Below are positions 13,982 through 20,332 of a stretch of DNA of 27,316 nt, piece by piece. The stretch is from a virus, in IMG/VR virus record IMGVR_UViG_3300048026_000404, positions 1 to 27,316 of that record; one strand, given 5' to 3'. Below the pieces are notes generated by a model. It was not told where the DNA came from and did no database searches. It saw only the letters and a list, made by a program, of their open reading frames with translations. A program made the translations under genes and the position numbers. How positions within the stretch are numbered: position 1 is the first letter of the stretch; each line of letters starts with the position of its first letter.

Positions 13982-14340
13982 GTAAAAATTTCTGTATCTT
14001 GTAAGAAATCTTGGAGTACTTCTTCGCACTTACGTTCATCCCAGGTAAATACACCATCTGTGACATCGTGAAATGCAGTACGTTCTCCTTTTGTCCTATT
14101 CAATAATGATGATACTGATTCCATCAACATCATGATATCTCGAATAGCAATAGGGTCTTGTGTAACGTCAAAGCCACATTCATATGAGGCTTCGACTATA
14201 TCGATTGTTGCGCCCATAGCGAAGTCTGCTATAAAGTCTTCACGCTCGACCAGTTCTTCGATCTTACGCTTTCTCACTTCTATAGCTTCTGCTAAACGCT
14301 GTTCCCTACGGGCACGAAAGTCGATAACATTATCAGACAT
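13978..14340 (-). CDS. Conserved phage hypothetical (120 residues)
   Basis: The sequence begins SDNVIDFRARREQRLAEA, a basic amphipathic helix, followed by an acidic helical body (VEREDFIADFAMGATIDIVEA) and IRDIMMLMESVSSLLNRTKGE. I recall similar proteins among T4-like marine phages, without known function. Its start overlaps the end of the next upstream gene by 8 bases, and its TGA is embedded in the -35 box of the exonuclease promoter. Confidence 0.72.
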   Translation of the reverse strand: MSDNVIDFRARREQRLAEAIEVRKRKIEELVEREDFIADFAMGATIDIVEASYECGFDVTQDPIAIRDIMMLMESVSSLLNRTKGERTAFHDVTDGVFTWDERKCEEVLQDFLQDTEIFT

Positions 14341-14890
14341 AATCTACTTCTTCGATTACGCCGTCACGCTCTATCCTTCCTGGGCCTAAGTAAGTCGCAC
14401 CGAGGTCAGGATACCACACGCCGTATGAACGCTTAGGTGTACCATCAGGATGGTATGCCATAACGTGACACACTTTCTTGATTCGGTTCTGTTGATGCTC
14501 ACCATAGAACATGTCTAAGTAAACACCGTCACGAATGTAACGCTCAAGATTACGAATGTACCCTTCGTGTCGTAATGCTTTTGCTACAGCACCCTTCACG
14601 TTAGCACGTACTTCTTGACGGGCAGCCGACAACAAGTCTTTTTGCGTTTTGATCCAGCTACGGACATTCTTCACAGATAGCGTGTCATCTTCTGGCAACG
14701 CAAGAACATCTGGATGGATATTCTTAGGTGGGCCTGATTTAGCCGCACGTTTAGCACGTGCCGCAGCCAGTCTTTCAACGGCAGCCGCTTTCTGTTCTTC
14801 AGTCATGGGCTTGCGCTTTCGCTTGGCCTTTGGTAAGGGTCCACGATCTTTAGCGATCTGCTCACGAATTTTTTGTTTTTGTGAAGCCAT
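14333..14890 (-). CDS. Conserved phage protein with basic N-terminus (185 residues)
   Basis: The first 55 residues are strongly basic and alanine-rich (KAKRKRKPMTEEQKAAAVERL), resembling a nucleic-acid-binding or disordered arm. The rest holds conserved-looking segments: KNVRSWIKTQKDLLSAARQEVRANVKG, YIRNLERYIRDGVYLDMFYGE and ending in VDYV. Similar proteins occur in marine T4-like phages with no assigned role. GGAGG before ATG; a promoter with an inverted repeat in its spacer lies upstream. Confidence 0.72.
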   Translation of the reverse strand: MASQKQKIREQIAKDRGPLPKAKRKRKPMTEEQKAAAVERLAAARAKRAAKSGPPKNIHPDVLALPEDDTLSVKNVRSWIKTQKDLLSAARQEVRANVKGAVAKALRHEGYIRNLERYIRDGVYLDMFYGEHQQNRIKKVCHVMAYHPDGTPKRSYGVWYPDLGATYLGPGRIERDGVIEEVDYV

Positions 14891-14918
14891 GTGCTCCTCC
14901 TATTTTGAATTACAAGTC

Positions 14919-14947
14919 ACTATAGCATGGTTCAAAACCATTGTCAA
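14919..14947 (-). promoter_or_regulatory. Sigma70-type early promoter with spacer palindrome
   Basis: TTGACA (14942-14947), 17 bp, TATAGT (14919-14924) on the minus strand. The spacer bases 14927-14941 are a perfect inverted repeat, ATGGTT-TTG-AACCAT, placed as an operator would be. Confidence 0.85.
14927..14941. promoter_or_regulatory. Candidate operator in promoter spacer
   Basis: A perfect 6-3-6 inverted repeat filling nearly all of the spacer between the -35 and -10 boxes. A repressor bound there would block RNA polymerase. No repressor gene is evident in the window. Confidence 0.35.
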
Positions 14948-14950
14948 CCC

Positions 14951-15901
14951 CTAATTCAATAATCTTTTCAATAAATTGTTCCATTCTAGCTTTCTGGTTG
15001 TCCAATTATGATGAAAGTCACATATGACCTTATCATTGGCTAACCGTTTTGTGATAGCTTTTCTCTGGTTCTTATTTTTATATAGCAAGATGGAAGTTCT
15101 AAGTTCACTGTAGAACTGATTGGCGTGTTGCTGTGGATCTTCGTTGTAGTCGTACATAGCAGTCATACCAAACGAAGTCTCTGGTAATGCACCCAGTGAT
15201 GAGTGTAGACAGTATAGACCTGCACTCATTGCTTCGATCAGTGTGAGACAAGATGTCTCTTGCCATGTAGAAGGATAAGCCAGTATGTGATTTTGCTTCA
15301 ACGCTTCACGTATCTTATCATTAGATACTGACTTGTGGTAGTTGATGTGTCTGTGATCACGTAACTGTTTGAATAGATCAGCGTATGGTTTGTCATTAGC
15401 TTCCCAGCCATAGAGACCAAAAGATGAGTAGACGTTTAGTTCTAACTCATTCTCGAACTCTTTTGACAACTGCTTATATGCCGCAAACAAAAGGTCTAGA
15501 CCACGATGAGGCGTAGAGAAGTATATTAGACGTATCTTATCTGTAGGCTTCTCATGTACCTCAATAGGCTCAATAGCATTACGAATGACAGTGCCAGCAG
15601 AGTAAGGTACTCCACGATAGGCATTGAACATTTGTTGTTGCCAGTAGCTTACGAATACAATCTTATCAAACTGTTCCCACCCACCATTGGCTAGCTTGTC
15701 ATACATACTGTCTTGTGGCAGATCGTGTACAACAAGTATTTTCTTTTTAGTGGGATCTAACTCTACGTCTGCAAAACGTGAGTGTATGATCTGAAACTGG
15801 TTTAGGAGTGATTGATTTACATCTTTGAAAATGCGGGCAGCCATAAGTTCTGTGCCGCCCATGCCATTTTCGTTTACTCCAGTAGTTTTATTGAACGCCA
15901 T
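14951..15901 (-). CDS. Glycosyltransferase, GT-B fold (GT4-like)
   Basis: 316 residues. N-terminal GMGGTELMA (14-21) is the glycine-rich loop of GT4-like enzymes. The C-terminal donor-site motif is YPSTWQETSCLTLIEAMSAG with E215 and E223, the EX7E pattern. RLIYFSTPHRGLDLLF marks the start of the second Rossmann domain. Likely retaining transfer of a nucleotide-sugar residue; phage enzymes of this kind modify DNA bases, virion proteins or host surface sugars, and the target here cannot be told. The start overlaps the SH3-barrel gene by 14 bases; a GGAG lies rather far upstream. Confidence 0.88.
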   Translation of the reverse strand: MAFNKTTGVNENGMGGTELMAARIFKDVNQSLLNQFQIIHSRFADVELDPTKKKILVVHDLPQDSMYDKLANGGWEQFDKIVFVSYWQQQMFNAYRGVPYSAGTVIRNAIEPIEVHEKPTDKIRLIYFSTPHRGLDLLFAAYKQLSKEFENELELNVYSSFGLYGWEANDKPYADLFKQLRDHRHINYHKSVSNDKIREALKQNHILAYPSTWQETSCLTLIEAMSAGLYCLHSSLGALPETSFGMTAMYDYNEDPQQHANQFYSELRTSILLYKNKNQRKAITKRLANDKVICDFHHNWTTRKLEWNNLLKRLLN

Positions 15902-16166
15902 TGGGCAAGTCTACTCCGTCAACATAACGTAGTCTGTCCCAACGAAACGATCTCCAATCAGCCGCATCCATATCAAAGACAGCGAGTGATGTCGTAGGTG
16001 TCGGACGAGTTTTGACTGCATCTGCATTGTCACTTGCAGGTGGTACTGGTGGTAGTGATTCCTCTTGTAAAGTGGCAAGCATTACTCTACGAGTACCGTC
16101 TACTTTGTCAAACTCAATGCTAACAAAGCCTTCTTTCAATTTTGCGATTATATCTTCACGTGTCAT
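15888..16166 (-). CDS. SH3 beta-barrel fold protein (WYL_2/DUF2693-like)
   Basis: 92 residues. The N-terminus MTREDIIAKLKEGFVSIEF and VDGTRRVMLATL, followed by a variable Pro/Thr linker and AVFDMDAADWRSFRWDRL near the C-terminus, match the small Sm-like SH3-barrel family found in T4-like phages. The W..FRW strand is the most diagnostic piece. Function in phages is unknown. ATG overlaps the TGA of the glutaredoxin gene (ATGA), and the end overlaps the glycosyltransferase start. Confidence 0.8.
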   Translation of the reverse strand: MTREDIIAKLKEGFVSIEFDKVDGTRRVMLATLQEESLPPVPPASDNADAVKTRPTPTTSLAVFDMDAADWRSFRWDRLRYVDGVDLPNGVQ

Positions 16167-16417
16167 ATTCTTTCTTCTCCATATCCATTTATTGTGTTTT
16201 CAATCTCAGAACAAAAATCATTATAAGATTTTATGTGTCTGCCATTCCATTCGATTTGAGGCATAACATTGATACCAGGGAACTTCATAAAGAAGTCCAT
16301 CTTAGCATCCATATTAGCTTCAATATCGATGAACTCATAGTCTAACTTATATTGCTCACATAGATTTTTACTTTCTATGCATTGCAAACAATTGTTAGAT
16401 CCCCAAATTTTCACCAT
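16163..16417 (-). CDS. Glutaredoxin
   Basis: 84 residues, the usual length for a phage glutaredoxin. Active site is CLQC (C10, C13) after a VKIWGSNN strand; cis-proline motif is NVMPQIEW, followed by NGRHIKSYNDF, which matches the glutathione-binding G/SY-D region. It would reduce disulfides with glutathione, classically for ribonucleotide reductase. The ATG at 16417 is chosen because AGGA lies 8 bases upstream; an in-frame TTG 11 codons earlier would add a basic extension with no ribosome-binding site. It overlaps the preceding 56-residue gene by 23 bases. A peroxiredoxin at 25285 is a possible partner. Confidence 0.88.
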   Translation of the reverse strand: MVKIWGSNNCLQCIESKNLCEQYKLDYEFIDIEANMDAKMDFFMKFPGINVMPQIEWNGRHIKSYNDFCSEIENTINGYGEERI

Positions 16418-16565
16418 CGCTTTTTTTCCTATGCTTCTTTTCAAATTCAACTAATTCTTCAAAACGATCTGCCATCGATGTCCAAGGCTCTTTAGTCACC
16501 CAATGAGCCATAGTTCTCAGCTTAGATATAATGCCTTGATCGCTCTTCAATGGTTCTGTTCCCAT
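16395..16565 (-). CDS. Small hypothetical protein (56 residues)
   Basis: Starts MGTEPLKSDQGIISKLRTMA at an ATG with a strong GGGAG site, reads through AHWVTKEPWTSMADRFEEL and ends in a basic patch KKHRKKSDG. It overlaps the upstream 97-residue gene by 44 bases and the glutaredoxin start by 23 bases. No family recognised. Its ribosome-binding site is the main support. Confidence 0.65.
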   Translation of the reverse strand: MGTEPLKSDQGIISKLRTMAHWVTKEPWTSMADRFEELVEFEKKHRKKSDGENLGI

Positions 16566-16815
16566 TTTCTTTCTCCCGCTTTTCTCTATGAAATGTTTCT
16601 ATAGCAGTCTTTCGAACTTGCCAGTTTACCCAAGACCCCAAACAATGTTCAGGATCAGTATAGAAGATCATATCGATGAACTCTACTAGATGTAACTGAC
16701 CGCTTCGCTTTCGCTCATAGTTTCGGGCAGAAAACGTTTGGTTACAGCTTCCCCCTAGTATCACGTTGAATAAGATCGACAGTGCGGTGAACACTCTCAT
16801 CAAATAATCGCTCAT
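16522..16815 (-). CDS. Conserved small membrane-associated phage protein (97 residues)
   Basis: Residues 5-21 are hydrophobic (LMRVFTALSILFNVILG), followed by GGSCNQTFSARNYERKRSGQ, LVEFIDMIFYTDPEHCLGSW and NWQVRKTAI. I recall this NQTFSARN...HC..SW pattern in a small protein family of marine and T4-like phages. One membrane segment or signal anchor is likely, with two cysteines after it. GGAGG and GAGAG lie upstream of ATG. The C-terminal 14 residues overlap the next gene in another frame. Function unknown. Confidence 0.7.
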   Translation of the reverse strand: MSDYLMRVFTALSILFNVILGGSCNQTFSARNYERKRSGQLHLVEFIDMIFYTDPEHCLGSWVNWQVRKTAIETFHREKREKENGNRTIEERSRHYI

Positions 16816-16833
16816 TCTCTACTCTCTCCTCCC

Positions 16834-17232
16834 TCAGTCTTCTGAGGACGTATTCGTGGTATCGCTCTTGGCGCTCGTATGTTTCAGGCGTATCTCTTCG
16901 AACTTCGCCTCTTCCTCTTCCGAGGGCTTCTGTTTCCAATGATTTATCCATGCTAGTTTGAATTCCTCGTCCCACTCTGTTAGATAATCGTTATCAGCAT
17001 CAAAGAACTGTAGTACCTCGGGCTCACGTAAAACCTGAGCGTCAATTATTTGTTCGCCGATATGACGTTGACTGAACTCTTTCACTTCTTCACAAGTCAC
17101 TGAATCTAATGCCCAAGAGGGATCCACAGGCATATCTGGATTCATCTTCTGTAACTCATCTACAGGAATGACGTATCTATTACGAAATTGTGATACACAC
17201 GTTACAACAACATATTCTGGTTTACGTTTCAA
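16834..17232 (-). CDS. Conserved phage hypothetical (132 residues)
   Basis: The sequence runs EYVVVTCVSQFRNRYVIPVDEL, then DPSWALDSVTCEEVKEFSQRHIGEQIID, DADNDYLTEWDEEFKLAWINHWK, and a charged disordered tail. I recall this FRNRYVIP ... DSVT.EEV.EFSQ.H.GE pattern from T4-like marine phages, without a function. Start is taken as TTG at 17232, with GAGGA upstream, overlapping the previous stop by 11 bases; there is no ATG before residue 30, which would lose the conserved N-terminus. Confidence 0.75.
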   Translation of the reverse strand: MKRKPEYVVVTCVSQFRNRYVIPVDELQKMNPDMPVDPSWALDSVTCEEVKEFSQRHIGEQIIDAQVLREPEVLQFFDADNDYLTEWDEEFKLAWINHWKQKPSEEEEAKFEEIRLKHTSAKSDTTNTSSED

Positions 17233-17455
17233 TTTTTGGTTCCTCTAAAGTGATATGCTTACCATAGTATGCAAGCACGTTTTGCATAGACTTAGCTGTA
17301 TCATATATCTCAAGATAATCTTGTAAGTCTCTAGGTTGACTGACTTTAGACTCAATGAGTTCTAAGTCCTCTTTCAGATATTGAAGGTGTTCCAACATAG
17401 ATGCGATAGCAATTTCATCTGCTTGCTCGTAACTAATTTTCAAACTATACGACAC
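17222..17455 (-). CDS. Conserved phage hypothetical (77 residues)
   Basis: A small helical protein (MSYSLKISYEQADEIAIASM, LQYLKEDLELIESKVSQ, LEIYDTAKSMQNVLAYYG). Two long amphipathic helices suggest a coiled-coil or helical hairpin. GTG at 17455 has GGAG upstream and follows the previous stop without a gap. I recall similar proteins in T4-like phages of aquatic bacteria; role unknown. Confidence 0.7.
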   Translation of the reverse strand: MSYSLKISYEQADEIAIASMLEHLQYLKEDLELIESKVSQPRDLQDYLEIYDTAKSMQNVLAYYGKHITLEEPKIET

Positions 17456-17878
17456 TTAGTTTCTCCTCATAGTGGCATACTCTACTGGGTCTTGATTTCT
17501 TGTGACCGGAACGAGATTGGACTTATGCATTGTGGCGATACCGACGATGTAATCTCCTGTGTAGACGGGTGATTCTTTTTTTGTTCCTCCCGCTGGGATT
17601 CCATGAACTGTGCCCGTCTTCGTGTTTGATGGATAATCCTGTTTTGAAACTGTTGTCGTCGGTTCATATGGCACAAATTCCTTCTTCTTTGGTTTTAGCT
17701 TACCAGATATATATGCAACGTAATCATCAAGGGTTTCGAACTGACAAGAGTGCATATGCTTGCGCCTCATGTCTTTGTTATATCTACGCCAATCGATCTC
17801 TGCTTTAGCCATATTGATCTTTACAGCCTTGCGTTTTTTGACTGGCGCTCTAACGCCTTGAATCATATGCATACTCAT
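17456..17878 (-). CDS. Conserved phage hypothetical (140 residues)
   Basis: Basic N-terminal third (APVKKRKAVKINMAKAEIDW, RRYNKDMRRKHMHS), a flexible Pro/Thr/Lys-rich middle, and a C-terminal motif YTGDYIVGIATMHKSNLVPV followed by YATMRRN that I associate with a conserved family in marine phages. Possible nucleic-acid binding from its charge; not shown. ATG overlaps the preceding TGA (ATGA) and has GAGGAG upstream. Confidence 0.7.
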   Translation of the reverse strand: MSMHMIQGVRAPVKKRKAVKINMAKAEIDWRRYNKDMRRKHMHSCQFETLDDYVAYISGKLKPKKKEFVPYEPTTTVSKQDYPSNTKTGTVHGIPAGGTKKESPVYTGDYIVGIATMHKSNLVPVTRNQDPVEYATMRRN

Positions 17879-18195
17879 GTCTCAATCTCCTCTAGACGAT
17901 CTAGAATAATACGCCGATACGAATTGGCTTCTTGCTGTGCGTCTACTACTTCTGGATCATCAGAACCAAAGTGAAACTTTTTCAATTCGAATTTGCGTTG
18001 CTTCTCAATGTACTCAAGAAACAATTCTCTTAGACTTGTCTCGTTCATAATTTTGCCGTCTCTAAAATTTGAGGTTACTGGATATATCATACCACATTTT
18101 GTACAGAATGTCAAGACATATCTGAAACAAAAGTCACCGGCATATGTTATGCCTTCTGTACGTGCTACCTTAGTATCAGGGCAACAAGTGGTCAT
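17875..18195 (-). CDS. Putative zinc-ribbon protein (106 residues)
   Basis: Cysteines at 4, 5, 23, 31 and 34 (TTCCPDTK ... FCTKCG) suggest a zinc-binding N-terminal domain of about 40 residues, followed by a helical, charged C-terminal part (SLRELFLEYIEKQRKFELKKF, EANSYRRIILDRLEEIE). AGGAG precedes ATG. It is the first gene of the leftward operon from the promoter at 18218-18246. A second perfect TTGACA/TATGAT pair lies inside the zinc-ribbon coding part; a shorter 57-residue product could start at an internal ATG after it (MNETSLREL). Confidence 0.75.
   Translation of the reverse strand: MTTCCPDTKVARTEGITYAGDFCFRYVLTFCTKCGMIYPVTSNFRDGKIMNETSLRELFLEYIEKQRKFELKKFHFGSDDPEVVDAQQEANSYRRIILDRLEEIET
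18086..18114 (-). promoter_or_regulatory. Promoter-like sequence inside a gene
   Basis: TTGACA (18109-18114), 17 bp, TATGAT (18086-18091) on the minus strand, within codons for the zinc-ribbon segment of the gene at 17875. As good a match as the intergenic promoters, but it may be coding coincidence. Confidence 0.5.
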
Positions 18196-18217
18196 ACCGT
18201 TCTCCTATTATTATGCT

Positions 18218-18246
18218 ATTGTACACGACAAAACCTTGTTTGTCAA
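18218..18246 (-). promoter_or_regulatory. Sigma70-type early promoter
   Basis: TTGACA (18241-18246), 17 bp, TACAAT (18218-18223) on the minus strand; it drives the leftward operon beginning with the zinc-ribbon gene. It is divergent from the plus-strand lipase island. Confidence 0.85.
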
Positions 18247-18257
18247 GACACTTATTT

Positions 18258-18265
18258 CATAAATA
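18258..18265 (+). promoter_or_regulatory. Candidate late promoter (CATAAATA) for the lipase island
   Basis: CATAAATA on the plus strand, 30 bases before the lipase ATG; fits the NATAAATA late consensus of T4-like phages. No sigma70-type pair is visible on this strand here. Confidence 0.5.
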
Positions 18266-18294
18266 TCTGATAGATTCCAATTATGGAGTAATAT

Positions 18295-19032
18295 ATGAAC
18301 TACGAATCACAATGTCATCGAATGGCTTTGATGGCACAATATGCTTATCTTGACGGCAAGGAAGCAAAGAAACTATACACTCCCCTAGGCTACAAGAACT
18401 ACAAATTCATAGAGAACGATGGCGCTCAGTGCCACATCATGTGGAACAAAGAAGAGTTCATCATAGCATTTAGAGGAACTGAACCGTCAGAGTTTTCTGA
18501 TATCAAGGCAGACCTAAACGCTTTGCCAGATAGAGCCAACAACGGCTCTGGTTGGGTACATAATGGATTTCAAACTGAAGTAGATAAAATCTGGGATAGC
18601 ATCAACGAACTTCTGTCAAACGCAGAAGGTAAGAAAGTATTCATTTGTGGACACTCTCTTGGTGGTGCAATGGCAACTATCGCTACTAGTAGATTAGATA
18701 GCATGGTAGATGCACTGTATACTTATGGCTCACCCAGAGTAGGAACTAGAAAGTTTACAAAAAGCTTTTACACTCCACACTTCAGACATGTCAATAACAA
18801 CGATGTTGTACCTTCTGTACCATTTGCTGTTATGGGATATGTACACCACTGTCCATCTAGATACATCAATTACTACGGCAACATTAGAAACATGTCGTGG
18901 TGGCAGAGAGTAAAGGATAAGTGGCGTGGTAGAATTCGTGCATGGCAGAAAGGCGTTCCATTTGATGGAGCATATGACCACGGTATGAATCACTACGTAA
19001 AGTATACGGAGTGTAACGATGGAACTGATTGA
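18295..19032 (+). CDS. Class 3 lipase (alpha/beta hydrolase)
   Basis: 245 residues, one of few plus-strand genes. FRGTE (60-63 region) is the oxyanion-hole motif of Lipase_3 enzymes; GHSLGGA holds nucleophile S121; NNNDVVP holds D170; and YDHGMNHYVKY supplies the catalytic His (H229 or H233). No signal peptide is seen, so it acts in the cytoplasm unless released at lysis or via a holin. It probably cleaves acyl chains of phospholipids or related lipids. GGAG precedes ATG. It overlaps by 14 bases the first of three small membrane protein genes, suggesting a membrane-disrupting or lysis-related cassette. Confidence 0.9.
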   Translation: MNYESQCHRMALMAQYAYLDGKEAKKLYTPLGYKNYKFIENDGAQCHIMWNKEEFIIAFRGTEPSEFSDIKADLNALPDRANNGSGWVHNGFQTEVDKIWDSINELLSNAEGKKVFICGHSLGGAMATIATSRLDSMVDALYTYGSPRVGTRKFTKSFYTPHFRHVNNNDVVPSVPFAVMGYVHHCPSRYINYYGNIRNMSWWQRVKDKWRGRIRAWQKGVPFDGAYDHGMNHYVKYTECNDGTD

Positions 19033-19384
19033 TAGACTATTAGGCGACACCCTTTGGATCTATACAGCGATCTTAGGATCTGTATTTGGTGCCGCTTTTC
19101 TCGCATACTTCAAAGACACTAGAGCAGGACTATGGTGCTATGCCAAGTTTGATAGTGTATTAGATTTTGTGAGAGATCGTTATGGGTGGACATGGTTTGA
19201 TCAGCCAACGGATGCATGGAGAAAAAAGTATCCGCATGTCACCAAAAAAATTGATGACTTAGAAGACCGTATTGAAGAGTTAGAGGAGATGGCACATCCA
19301 TCTAAAGACCTCTGTGAATTTGCGGGCTTCGATGATTTAGAAACTAGAATAAAGGAGTTGGAAAATGAACTGGCTAAAAGGTAG
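19019..19384 (+). CDS. Membrane-anchored coiled-coil protein (121 residues)
   Basis: One hydrophobic segment at residues 12-30 (LWIYTAILGSVFGAAFLAYF), then a Trp/Tyr-rich linker, and a C-terminal coiled coil (KIDDLEDRIEELEEM and LETRIKELENELAKR). This layout of membrane anchor plus coiled coil is shared with i-spanins and other lysis accessory proteins but is not specific. ATG lies inside the end of the lipase gene, GAG upstream. Role unknown; expressed with the lipase. Confidence 0.7.
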   Translation: MELIDRLLGDTLWIYTAILGSVFGAAFLAYFKDTRAGLWCYAKFDSVLDFVRDRYGWTWFDQPTDAWRKKYPHVTKKIDDLEDRIEELEEMAHPSKDLCEFAGFDDLETRIKELENELAKR

Positions 19385-19526
19385 ATTACGTGAGCGTACA
19401 ACGCTTGATGGAGTTGCTTTGGTTGTTGTGGGTGGTATCATTCTACTTGCAAGTCCGCTGGCAACAATCGCCGCTTGGTGTGCTGTCGCATATGGCGCAT
19501 GGACTATCATCAAAAAGGAAAAATAA
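19365..19526 (+). CDS. Small membrane protein, possible holin-type (53 residues)
   Basis: Starts MNWLKGRLRERTTLDG at an ATG with AAAGGAG upstream and ends KKEK. A long hydrophobic stretch (VALVVVGGIILLASPLATIA and on to WTII) could form two membrane segments separated by a Pro. Basic residues flank both ends, which suits small class II/III holins, but sequence alone cannot assign this. It overlaps the coiled-coil gene by 20 bases and precedes the EF-hand membrane protein by one base. Confidence 0.7.
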   Translation: MNWLKGRLRERTTLDGVALVVVGGIILLASPLATIAAWCAVAYGAWTIIKKEK

Positions 19527-19527
19527 G

Positions 19528-19845
19528 ATGTCTGAAGAAGCAAAAACTTATCACCCAGCCGATAGTAACGGAGATGGGAAAGTGTCTAAGGCAGAAGAAG
19601 CAATGTATCTTGAGTTCAAGAGAAAAGAACTTGAAGATCAGGATGCAATGAGAGATGCACAACGTAAGATGGCATGGTTCTCATTATATGGTATGCTGGC
19701 TTATCCAGTGTTAGTAGTAGGCTCTAGCGTAATTGGTCTAGAGAAAGCTGGTGACATTCTAGGAGATATGGCAGGGGTATACTTTATCGCTGTTGCCGGT
19801 ATTGTCGCCGCATTCTTTGGCGCACAAGCTTGGACTAAGAAATAA
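19528..19845 (+). CDS. Membrane protein with an EF-hand-like loop (105 residues)
   Basis: DSNGDGKVSKAE at residues 12-23 is a canonical EF-hand calcium loop pattern (D-x-N-x-D-G...E). It is followed by a charged amphipathic helix (FKRKELEDQDAMRDAQRKMA) and two hydrophobic segments (FSLYGMLAYPVLVVGSS and AGVYFIAVAGIVAAFFGAQA). I recall this architecture from conserved proteins of marine phages. With two membrane segments it is another holin candidate. ATG at 19528 has AAGGA upstream; earlier in-frame start codons exist but lack a site and overlap the preceding gene. Ends at a bidirectional terminator. Confidence 0.8.
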   Translation: MSEEAKTYHPADSNGDGKVSKAEEAMYLEFKRKELEDQDAMRDAQRKMAWFSLYGMLAYPVLVVGSSVIGLEKAGDILGDMAGVYFIAVAGIVAAFFGAQAWTKK

Positions 19846-19869
19846 GAAAAGGGGCTTTCGCCCCTTTTC
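19846..19869. terminator. Bidirectional intrinsic terminator between convergent genes
   Basis: GAAAAGGGGC, loop TTTC, GCCCCTTTTC: 10-bp perfect stem with T-rich 3' arms on both strands. It stands exactly between the plus-strand stop (19845) and the minus-strand stop (19870). Confidence 0.9.
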
Positions 19870-20094
19870 CTACACTTCCTTTTTACCCTCAATCCAATCT
19901 ACACACTTCCACGCAGTGGGCGACCATTTTTGATTAGTAATTGGATCTTTACCATGAAATACTTTACCCTGTACGCCTATCGCTATCGTTTCTATGCAAG
20001 AGTCTCTTGATTTGAAAATAACTGGATGCTTCGATACGAAACACTTATCGTCTATATCTCCATTCAGACATATTAGTACTAGTGCAGTAAACAT
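19870..20094 (-). CDS. Small cysteine-containing secreted-type protein (74 residues)
   Basis: The N-terminus MFTALVLICLNGDIDD is a short hydrophobic segment like a signal sequence, followed by a body with three more Cys (DKCFVS, DSCIET, WKCVDW). Short proteins of this design recur in marine phages; they may be exported and disulfide-bonded. AAAGGA precedes ATG. It lies downstream of the structured region and tRNA-Leu and ends at the bidirectional terminator. Confidence 0.65.
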   Translation of the reverse strand: MFTALVLICLNGDIDDKCFVSKHPVIFKSRDSCIETIAIGVQGKVFHGKDPITNQKWSPTAWKCVDWIEGKKEV

Positions 20095-20163
20095 AAATTA
20101 TCCTTTCATAATTCGGGGCGCCCTATCTTCACTCTATTGATGTTGGTAGCAAAGATTCCATTC

Positions 20164-20240
20164 GACTTATACCGACGCCCAATATAAGTCTAGTCTGCCT
20201 TACCCTAGTCCCTCTGACACGTGACAGACTACGCTCAGAG
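20164..20240 (-). ncRNA. Possible structured RNA downstream of tRNA-Leu
   Basis: The 150 bases between tRNA-Leu and the gene at 20094 lack a convincing gene but contain strong pairings: an 8-bp perfect hairpin (20164-20171 with 20183-20190), a 7-bp helix (20191-20197 with 20225-20231) directly abutting it, and a 6-bp helix (20212-20217 with 20235-20240) that interleaves with the second, as a pseudoknot would. Not a tRNA: no T-arm or acceptor stem found. Could also be a processed tRNA trailer or 5' leader. Confidence 0.3.
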
Positions 20241-20244
20241 TATT

Positions 20245-20329
20245 TGGTACGAGTGAGAGGACTTGAACCTCCACGTCTTGCGACACTAGAACCTAAATCT
20301 AGCGTGTCTACCAATTCCACCACACTCGC
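20245..20329 (-). tRNA. tRNA-Leu (anticodon UAG)
   Basis: 85 bases with acceptor GCGAGTG paired to CACTCGT (G1-U72 at the end), D-arm TGGAATTGGTAGACAC, anticodon arm CTAGA-TTTAGGT-TCTAG giving UAG, a long variable arm as in Leu, T-arm GGTTCAAGTCC, and encoded CCA. It starts three bases after the stop of the gene at 20333. It would read CUA/CUN codons. Confidence 0.93.
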
Positions 20330-20332
20330 TCA

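Noticed and set aside
16742-16975. Minus-strand 77-residue frame rich in Arg/Glu
   Set aside because: It lies across the end of the conserved 132-residue gene and the start of the conserved 97-residue gene; the composition looks out of frame.
19390-19527. Upstream extension of the EF-hand protein frame
   Set aside because: It overlaps the 53-residue membrane protein gene, lacks a start site, and the ATG at 19528 has AAGGA at suitable spacing.
20129-20323. Minus-strand reading frame beginning MVELVDTLDLGSS
   Set aside because: It is the classic false frame produced by reading through tRNA-Leu; the tRNA explains the sequence.
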